A stretch of DNA of 64,000 nucleotides from Homarus americanus (taxonomy: Eukaryota > Arthropoda > Malacostraca > Decapoda > Nephropidae): assembly GCF_018991925.1 (NCBI RefSeq), contig NW_024720711.1, forward strand, positions 4,430,596 to 4,494,595, written 5' to 3'. Positions 1 through 10,200 of the stretch are shown here, piece by piece. The notes under the pieces are model-generated. The model was given only the letters and a program-made list of their open reading frames with translations, had not been told where the DNA came from and searched no databases. A program made the translations under genes and the position numbers. Each line of letters opens with the position of its first letter. Position 1 is the first letter of the stretch.

Positions 1-1097
1 AAATCTATATCTAACGCCATGCACAATATATTATTCGACTACTTGGTTTTTGTTTTATTTAGAATCGACCCATAAATGGCTGAGCCTTAAGGTTTTGAAG
101 GTTAGAAAAACTCGTTCTGAGATACATGTCAATGAAGGTGGCATGAGAGCAACTCACGATCGTACCTCACTCTCGCATGTTTGATGGGTCACTGACTCTC
201 GTGAGGATCATGACAGTCTTCTGTGTGGTTAGCTTGCTGAGAAAGGTGCCAGATACTGATTTTTACCAAGTGATTGGTATTACTTTACACCTAAATATTA
301 TATTATAAATACTTTTCTACAGCTTTTCCTATGTAAACAGAAGGGCCCTCTAAGTGAAGGGGGGGTAGAGCAATTATGCATAGCTACATAAATATTACAA
401 ATTACACAATAAAAATACATCAACATATAGCCATAGACAACAGCTTTCCTCAGGAATTTTTCTGAATATTTTCGTAATTTTCCAATTTTCATCGTATTTT
501 CAGCCGGACGCTCCCCTTAAAATAGGCAAAAAAAATGAAGAGATTAATTAATAAGCTGCATTTTTTATAACTCAATAACCCTTAACTGGTGGCTAAGGAT
601 TCCTTGCTCCCCCATATGCACAAAAATAGAATGCAAGAAACATAAAACTTCCATAGATGATGGCTGCCGTCCTTGCAGCTAACTCCCACTGATGATGGTC
701 GCTGTTTGAAGGTTAAAAGAATATGAACGAATTTGTATTATGTAGGAAGGTGTTGAAAATTTTAGTTTACAAAAGGTTATATATCTTGCTGGAGTAATTT
801 TGGTCATACTTGTTGTAGTGAATGAAATGATAACATATATCCATGGATCTTAGCAAAATTGATAAAGTAGTGATGTTACCTGTATAATCTTATGTCAAGA
901 ATGAAAATTTTCACTCATATCACAGACTGAAAGGAAGGCTTTCTCTCCAAACAAGCATACCATTCCTTACCGATCTTTGGTACATTAAAAAATAAAATGT
1001 ACTGTATTTGGAAAAGAAAACAGGTATGATTTAGATACCCCAACTTGTTGTAATGTCTTTACTGAATTGCCATAAAAAATTAATGTACTGTTTCCAG
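1..1097. other. Upstream TMEM181 intron, no recognised feature
   Basis: AT-rich sequence upstream of the first visible TMEM181 exon, presumably intronic because the exon starts in phase 1. No further exon, transposon terminus or RNA gene was recognised. Confidence 0.5.
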
Positions 1098-1225
1098 ACC
1101 CAGTGTTTCCAATGACCTTCCTGATGGAGTCATGGGTGCCAGCACTTGTGGACACAATGTTCCAAGCCTCTTTCTTGTGTGCCCTTCTGCTCTTTTGGCT
1201 CTGTGTTTACCATGGTCTAAGACAG
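1098..1225 (+). CDS. TMEM181: TMEM181 exon a (first visible exon)
   Basis: The acceptor TTTCCAG ends at 1097 and the donor CAG|GTGAGT starts at 1226. The exon begins in phase 1 (two bases of an Asp codon) and reads DPVFPMTFLMESWVPALVDT, then the helix MFQASFLCALLLFWLCVYHG and LRQ. A longer open frame over 1132-1401 is in a different frame and is not the gene. The donor sits at the first base of a 45-bp tandem repeat (1226-1405). Confidence 0.92.
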
Positions 1226-4200
1226 GTGAGTTATTCCTTTCTTTAATTCATATAAGAAGCTCACAAATAGCTCAGTTGTCCTCTTTTATACTGTGTATAA
1301 GAAACCCACAAACAGGTAAATTATTCTTGTGTTTACTGTGTATTACATTTTCACAAATAGGTAAGTTTTCCTTATGTTTACTGTATATAGCAGGTCCTTA
1401 GATAGGGGAATAGTTCTTATTCTCCTGTGTTTACAGCACTTGCATATACAAAAACACAGTGGGTAATAAATTCCTAAAATGGAAAAATGGTACTTATAGA
1501 ACCAGATTCAATATATAAGTACAATAATATGATTGCTCAACACATTTATCAAATGAAAAATTATTGCAATGGAACTACCAGGTATGTAAAATTCATGTGT
1601 ATCCTCATAGTATGTTACAAGATATGGTAGCTATAGCGCATTTTTTCCCAGCTGAGAAAAGATGCCCCACCCCCTCCTCAAGAGTTACAGCTGAGTGGCT
1701 GTTGCAAACCTGTCCGATTTTGTCCTGAAGTAATGATGTATTTCTAAATGAGTTTATTAATAATCGTTTGGATGACCGTTTCTGATGAGAAAGATATTTA
1801 TCTAAATTATATAAAGATACATACATTTATTATTTCAAACATGGGCACGTAGGAAGTTTATGAGAAATCTTATACATGAATTAACTGTTAAACTCTGGTA
1901 GCAAATTGATGCTTTCGGAGGATGCATTTGATATATACTTATTTTTACCCACAATAAGACATACTAAGACAAATTACGTATCAGTAATACTACAATATGT
2001 AAAAACAACATTTTAAAAGATCAGAATCACATTGAAATATTACACGACCGTCGGCAGAGGTGGGAAATATGACTGAGAACAACTTCATATTTTCCTGCCT
2101 CTGCTGACGGCTGTTCACTGGAGTGACCAAGTCTGTCGCACTCATCCACCAATTTTCAGGGGCCGTGTAATATTTCAATGTGATTCTGATCCTTTAAAAT
2201 GTTATTTTCCATAATGTAGTTTTACTGATATGTAATTTGTCTTAGTATGACTTATTGTGGGTAAAAATAAGTATACAGTATATTAAATGCATCCTCCAAA
2301 AACGTGAATTTGTTAAGAGATTTCTGATAAACTTCCTACGTGCTCCTGTTTGAAATAATGAATGTAAGTATCTTTATATAATTTAGCTAAATATCTTCCT
2401 CGCCAGGAACGGTCATCCCAACGATTATGAATAAACTCATTTAGAAATACATCATTACTTCCGAACGAAATCGGACAGGTTTGCAATAGCCAATCAGTTG
2501 TAACTCTTGAGGAGGGGGCGGGGCATCTTTTCTCAGCTGAGAAAAAACGCGCTATAAGACACCATGCTATTAGGTGGAAAATGGCCATAAAATGGTGACG
2601 GTGGGAAGGATGATGTGAGGAAGTCAGTCAAGAAGTTCTAGATATTGTAACACATGGACAGGTACTGATAAATGTTTTGTAGAGATTTTAGTCACCTACA
2701 CAGGGAGTGTACCACCACCACACAGTCCTGGGTGTTAGTTTACAATAGGTTTAAATTGTATTACAAGGGTGTTTACTTTGTTTATTAACCCAAGTTCCCT
2801 TTTATCTAAAGAGACCAACTGTCACTTTTGCCACACAATCTCCAAATGTGTGGATCAGGTTATCTTGCAAATACCAGTAATAGGTAACTTATATTCCCTG
2901 TCATGGAATTTCAGGAGAGTTGCATTTCAGAAATTCACATTGTTTATTCTGCCTCAAAATCTGCTAATCGTAAAGTGCTTTATGGCTTATTGTATGATCA
3001 TTTATGTTCTTGGTTAAGTACCCTGTACATTGAAATCCTTCAGGGGATCTGAAGGCAAGCTACCAGGCACTGGGTTGTTCAACAGTAGCAGTTTCTGTAG
3101 ATAACTTCTAGTGACTTGTCTTATTTCCCACAAGTCTGTCTTTTCTTTCTTCATCACAGTGGCATTTTCTACAGGGATTTGTCCCAAGGCATTATCATCT
3201 CAGTCAATGAATTCCCTCTTGAGGGATTTTGGGCCATTTATTGTTGCTTTCATTGAGTTACAAGAAGTGAATGTGAGAACCCCCAAGGTTGGATTACTAT
3301 TACCACTAATTAATGAGGAAGATTGATCTTTAAAATTGATACAGTACTTTGTTAACCACAACTGTGAACATTTTAAGAATTTCCAAATTTTCATTTTAGG
3401 GAAAGCCTTTACCAATTCAAGGTACTTCTTCATTTTTAACCTTTACCTTTTCAGTCCCATCAAACTTTTTCTTAAAGTATCCACTCTTGTACTTCAGTAG
3501 TCCCTATAATAAGATTTTCCATAAATTTTTACAACAATTCTCAGACCAACTTCCTATTCATTCACCATTTCTCAATTATGTGACTCTTTTTTCCTCTTTC
3601 AGAATGAGCGTTCGTTTTTGTCCTTTTACTTGCCAAAGCTGTGTATTGTTGGATTGTTGTGGCTGACAGCAGTTATAATGGCAGGATTACAGAAATACAA
3701 TGAACTTCAAGATCCTCTGTACTCTGCTGCTATAGAAACTAATCACTTTCAGGTGAGGTTTTTCAGGAAGATTATACAGTAGTTGAGATGAGAATTTAAG
3801 GGCAGGGCAAGAGGGTGAAGACTGTACTCCTGATATTAAACCATTCAATATTTGACTATATTGAACAACAAAATTACCCATTTCTCTTTTCTTTTTTTTT
3901 CTCAGAAATTCAAGATATTTTTCTTCATAATTGGGTCATTTTATGTGCTGTATCTGGCATATCTGATCATCACAGCCTACAGTGAACTAAGAGCTATGCC
4001 ATATTTTGGTAAGTTTCTTCTTATTTTTATGTCATATATGGTACTGTACAGTCTTGGACAACTACTGTATTAGACTCAGTTATCCACATTGCAAATATAA
4101 GTTATCCAGTATTTACCCATCCTAACACTGTCCACATTTTGTCTAATAATTGCAACCCGAAATAGACTACCCACAGCTTAAACCATTATATGTGTAAGAA

Positions 4201-7200
4201 ATTAAGTAGTGGTTGTCTTTACCAATCAAGTTAGTAACATCAACTCAACCAATCCACAAAGAGTGATGATATACTGTACTGTAGGATTCATATCATTTAC
4301 AAGTCCCTCTCAAGAATTGTGGATCTTTGGGAATCACTCTTTTACATTTATGAATTATGTAGACTTGGTAAAGAAACTACCGTTACAATTCCTGTTTGAA
4401 ACAAACTGACACTACAAATGTAGTGTTTCAAAAAGGCCCCTGAGGCACTCCTTGCATTGGTAGCCCTGTGCCACAAGTGCTCGAAACAAATGATCGGCAC
4501 TCTGAAACGAAACCCAGTATACAGTACTGTACTAGACTTTCCGTAATTATCAACCGTATGGCATTACGTCGGTGGGCCGGGTTCCATTATTGACGGCATG
4601 TGAAACTGTGGAGCTATTCAGACGTTTCGGAACAGCTTGGTATATTTTCCAATACGAATAAAGAATGACATAATGTGGCATTGACCCAAAGTGAAGTAGC
4701 AATACAAATACAGATTCAAAAGTCGGTTGCAAAATAATCTTATACCTTTACTATATCCACTAATTCTGCCAAACATGTAATGCATTCCTCCATGGCAACT
4801 CATTCACTTCCATGGTTACTGTAGTCCACGGTGTGTGGAACATTTAATATAACATACAGTTTAACTTATCTAGATATACAGGGGCCCCCCAACTTTGCAG
4901 ATATTTATTTTGCAGTCCTCTATTAGTCACGGATGACACCCTGGATTTCTGTGGGTACAGTAAGTCCTTGCTTAACTTCGGGGTTACGTTCCTGAAAATG
5001 CGACGTTTTACGAAACAACGTTAAGCGGATCAATTTTCCCCATAAGAAATAGATAAAATATGGGAGTTACGTTCCTAAGCCTCCCTTTGCTCCATGAAAT
5101 ACATTACATATACAGAAAATCATTGCCATTTCTATAGAAAATAGTGCATGCATATTCAACTCCTAAGTTTGTATTGGTACTCACCGATGGGCGGAGGTGG
5201 TAGAGTGAGTGTGTGGTGGGTAGTGAAGCGGAGGAGGCGGATGGCGGGAGCGAAGGAGGAGGGTGGCGAGACACTGAGACTCTGCGGCTGCCTCCTCCTC
5301 CTCCTGCTCTGACTGGGTCTCCTCCGCCGCTGTTTGCTCCTCCTCCGTTTATGTTTGTCCTCCTCTGTTGTTGTTTGCTCCTCCTCGGCTGCTGTGTGCT
5401 CCTCCTCGGCTGCTGTGTGCTCCTCCTCAGCTGCTGTGTGCTCCTCCTCAGCTGCCGGGTGTTGTGAAGCTGCTGCTTCTGCTGTCCCACGACGAAAAAA
5501 TTAATCCAGTGTTGATTGCTTGGTGCTACTATTCTTCTCCTTATAGATCTCAGTGTAACAACCAAGACCGTCATCAATGCTGAGTTGAATCTTTGAGCTC
5601 CGTTTTCTGTTTGGGTCGTCATCCATAAGGATTTGCATTCCTTGCAGGATCATGTTGAATGCTTCTGCCATCCTCTTGGAAGTTAACGTTCGTTGAGGTT
5701 CCACTTCGTCGTCTTCAACGGGACTGTGTTCTGTTAACAGTTGCAGATCTTCGTTGGTGAGTTCTTTTGTATGGGATGCCAGGACTTCCTCAATATCCTC
5801 TGATTCCAGCTCATCAAAGCCTGCCTGTCTAGCCAAGCTGAGGATATCCCTATTAACTGCTGGGACTATGTCCGTGAATCCCGTAAAACTGTTGTCGCAC
5901 TCAAGACACAATTTACACCACACACCATTCAGACAACTTTCTGAAACCTCTTCCTATGCCTTGCCAATTGCATGAAGAATGTTGAAGCCCCGCCAATATT
6001 CTCTGGTCGTATGTTTATTTTCTCTGTCTGTAGCCTTGAGCAGCTGGGCCATGGTACGGTGTAAATAATATGCCTTGAATACGTCGATGACGCCTTGGTC
6101 CGTAAGCTGCATCAGTGCTGTCATGTTGGGAGGCAGGAATACAACTTTTACACTGTCATGCAAGTCGTCGAGATTGGGAGGATGAGCTGGAGCATTGTCA
6201 ACGATCAGAAGAATTTTGAAGTCAAGGTTCTCCTTGGCACAGTATTCCTTCATTGTAGGGATGGCGTACACGTTTAACCACTGGCTAAATATTGCGCTGG
6301 TTATCCTTGCCTTTTTATTTGCCTTGTATATCACAGGAAGGTGATCCTTAGAGTAACCTTTCAGGGCCCGTGGGTTGGCAGCGAGAGAAATCAACATTGG
6401 CTTCAGCTTGAAGTCACCGGTAGCGTTCGGGCTAAGCAGCAGTGTCAAGCGGTCTTTTGCTGCTTTAAAACCTGGTGCTCTTTTCTCCTCCTTGGAGATA
6501 TAGGTCCTCTCAGGCATCCTCTTCCAAAAGATACCAGTCTCATCCACATTGAAGACTTGCTTCGATGAGTAGCCTCCTTCCTGGATAATCTGTTTGAATT
6601 CAGGCGGGAATGTTTCGGCAGCAACCATATCTGAACTAGCAGCTTCACCAGTCATCTTTATGTTGTGGAAGTTATAACCACACTTAAATCGTTGAAACCA
6701 GCCTCGGCTGGCCGTAAAGGTCTTTTCCTTCGATCCTTCACCCTCTGTTTCCTTCATGTCGTCAAACAAGGATATGCTGGATAACCATAAGGCTCAAGAG
6801 TGCATTGCGTTGACTCTGATCCTCCATCCACATAGCCAGCATCTTTTCCACCTTTTCTGTCAAAGTGCTTCTAGTACGAGTTGTTTTAGTTGCACTGAGA
6901 GTAGTACCACTTCCAGCACTAACCTTAATCTTGTCAGCGTTGGTCCGGATAGTACGCACCGTTGTGGGGGTTAGACCAAGCACAGCGGCTATGTCCACAG
7001 CACGTTCCCCTTTTCAAATTGGGTTAGTACATCCATTTTCATGGCCTGGGTAATGGTCTCACATTGCTTCTTCACTACACTAGCATCAGTAGCACTTGTT
7101 GGGCGCTTGGAAGCCATTTCAAATGGTTAGGGTACAGTTTTAGAGCAAAAGCACTTAAGCACACACGAATGATGCGAAGTCGTGATAGAGACTGGCTTGG

Positions 7201-10200
7201 CGTCGCTTAGGGACGCTGTGACGTTCCGCGAGTAAGGGTAGCGCGGCGAGCCGAGAGGGCGATGCGCCGTAAAATGTAGTCTGAGATGACGCAAACGACG
7301 TAGTACTGAGTCACCGGGATGTTAAGCGAATTTTTGGTCTCTAATGTTTAGTGACGTAGTACCGAAACAACGTTAAGAGAGGACTTACTGTAGTTTTAAA
7401 GTTGCTTTATTACTTTATTAATAAAGCATGGACTTGAGGGTAGACTGTCACATTTTTAATAAATTTATTTCTGATTATTTGTGAGAGTATTTTCCCATTA
7501 TTATTTATGTGTGTGTGTGTGTGTGTCTGTCTACACACACACACACACACACATACAATACAGGTAAAAGAAATAATTGTCCTAAGGGCAAACACATAAA
7601 GGGAATATACATTTCTTTGTACACAAGTAAAAATGCCCCCTCCCCCCCCTCCCCCCCTGCTCCTTAAATGTTATTTGTGGATTTGGCTATTCGCGGCCAT
7701 TTTGAGAATATAACCCGCGACTTTGGGGGGGGCTCCTGTACTGACATTCTCCAATCATATTGTAACAAAGTAATTCAATATTTTCAATGAAATAGCCAAT
7801 TTCGGCCTACCAAATATAGTACGAAATGTCTCGCATTCAGGCCTACCAACCCTCACAAGACAATGGGAATTCAGTTGGAAAATCATCGGATCCCACCTGT
7901 ATGATATTTTTTTACTGAGTGTACATCTCAAGAAATATATATTGTAATTTTAGAATTATCTTTCTTTCAGGAATTATGAAATTTTTATCTAAGTACTGTA
8001 CATGAAGACATGGACAAATTGTACCCAAGAGTGTGCCATCCAACTGACCTTATCAAATCCTATCTTACTGTTTGTAGTCAGTTCACCATCTAGCTGTGAC
8101 CTGAGCTTTCCCATTGTACCTAATTTTTGGAGCTGTGTATGTGTAAATTTTTTTGTAGCCTAAATTTTGCAGTGAAAGGTAAATTAATTTTGAAAAAAAT
8201 TAATGTTAGTGAATTTTTGTGAGGTTAGTAAAGTTACTGTATGTTTAAGTGTTACCTTGGGTGCCTTACTGTTGTATTTTTAGGGGAAAAAGTATCTGGT
8301 GATGTGGTAGGATGTGCCACTTCCCTTTGAGGTTTCCAGAAGGTGGTAGAACACTATAACTTCTCCCAGACAAGTGCTTTCTATGAACAGTGTTTAACAA
8401 CAAGGATACTAAAATGATAGTATATAGAGGATTTATCAGTAGAACAGGATCATCATCTTCACTTGTGTACATGTTGAGGAATGCACTGGCTTTAGCTACT
8501 CTTGTCAGCTGTGATGTCAAGCCATTTACTGTACCATATATACTCGTGTATAAACCGATCTCATATGCAGCCACTCCTCGACTTACAACGGGGTTAGGGA
8601 CCCAATTCCAGGTCGTAAATCGAATTGGTCGTAAGTTGAAAATGCGAAGATAATACTGTACATAGAAAATCTAAAATGGGTGTCTCTTTTTCTTCTCAGC
8701 ACCACAAAACTCTCACTTTTAAGCATGCCAGCCATTTTAAAGGGAATTAAAAACGAAAATTTTGTCAGTACACAGCGCAATCACTAACGTCAGGACTCGA
8801 AAATACGTAATTTGAAAAAATTTTGGTACAACTGGGGCGGTCGTGTGTTCGGGTGGTCGTAAGTCGAGTAGGTTGTAAGTCGAGGAGTGGCTGTATACTG
8901 TAGTTTGACCTCCGATTTAAAAAAAAATTAGATTTTCATATTCAGTATCTCCAGTATAATTTGACCTTGGCTTTTGAGAAATACCTGGACTAGGTATGAT
9001 TCTAGACATAATTTGTAGCAAGACACTAGATTCACACCAACACATATTGGCTGTGACCACCACCACAACAGTTAACACTATGAACAGTGTTACCAACTCT
9101 GAGACTGAATTCTCTTTTGTTACAATTCCTATGAGGAATAAGATAAAATAATATATACCAGTACATTTTTATCATGCGAGGAATAAATAAAATAAAAAAG
9201 TACTACAGTATACGTAGTACTGTATATATTTTGCCATTCGGCTGCTGGACGAAGAAATTTGTCAATTGTTTCACTACACATAGGAGGCAGCTCAGAACAT
9301 CTGTGATCCCTGCTCAGCATGTACTTTAACACATGAAGGAAGTTTACAGGTATTCCGTTTTATGCTTTTGACCTTATGATAATTTGTTTTTATTATATTT
9401 TTCGAGGCACATTCTGTATGTAAGATTATATGTGGATTCAGCATACAGTAGTAAAGCATGAAGAAAGTTACATACTGTATACTACCTGTATATACCTGAA
9501 ATTACGAGTTGAAAAATAAGTATTGCACCTCACAGCTCAGCCTGGTAGTGAGAGGGCTAAAGGGGTGTGGCTGCAATGACGAGCCTCACTTGGCAACAGT
9601 ACCTCCAGTAATGTTAACAGATGTAAATGAAAAAAAAATTATCTGTAAGTCTTCATTTTTTATCAGGTATTTGTAGATTTAAAGTAACATATATATAGTG
9701 AATAAGTTTCTGTTCTTCATGGAGCAACATAAAGAATGAATCTATGGCTATGGTAGGCAATCCTATCATAAAGGAGCTTACTGGTCAGGTTAGCTTACCG
9801 CTAGCATGTACCGGGTAGCTATCGTTCATCGTAAATGACCCACAGAAATGCATGAATTTTAACCCTCCAAAAATAGTATGCGAATATAGTTTGGCCCTCT
9901 ACTTTTTGCATTAAAATTTTATCATAAAAATCCGAACCTGTACCTATTTTATGTGGAGGCAATGGAGCATTTAGGAAAATATGGTTAATTTTAATATTTC
10001 CCAACACGTGTTTTCTGAAGCTCACAAAATGCAGATCACTTGCTGGGGAATTGGAGTCTCTCCCATAATGCCAGCCAGGCTTGATGTGATGTCTTATTTG
10101 GGTTGGAAATTTGAAAATTTGTGTTTTCTCTGACCATTAAATTTGATTGTTAGGCACAATAACTGAAGCACTTTTATGGCCTTTAGATGTGTCATAATCT

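Larger units (their letters stand above)
4958..7390 (-). mobile_element. pogo/Tigger DNA transposon, full-length but decayed
   Basis: Bounded by inverted termini CAGTAAGTCCTTGCTTAAC (left) and GTTAAGAGAGGACTTACTG (right), each flanked by TA (4956-4957, 7391-7392), the Tc1/mariner-pogo target duplication. It carries a broken transposase on the minus strand. It sits inside an older element in the TMEM181 exon c-d intron. A short relative with the same termini lies at 26052-26494. Confidence 0.9.
4879..7738. mobile_element. Older Tigger-like element interrupted by a younger Tigger
   Basis: The left end TA|CAGGGGCCCCCCAACTTTGC (4877-4898) and right end GCGACTTTGGGGGGGGCTCC followed by TG|TA (to 7740) form an imperfect terminal inverted repeat with TA flanks. 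Removing the inner element at 4958-7390 rejoins about 425 bp of non-coding sequence. This suggests a short non-autonomous element that served as the landing site. Confidence 0.7.

Noticed and set aside
1132..1401. 89-aa open frame over TMEM181 exon a and the minisatellite
   Set aside because: It is in a different frame from the conserved TMEM181 reading and is kept open only by the 45-bp repeat.
5104..5622. Open frames on both strands with Arg/Ser/Gln- or Pro/Leu-rich repeats
   Set aside because: Caused by the 21-bp tandem repeat and GC-rich tail of the decayed Tigger; the real coding frame is the third minus frame.
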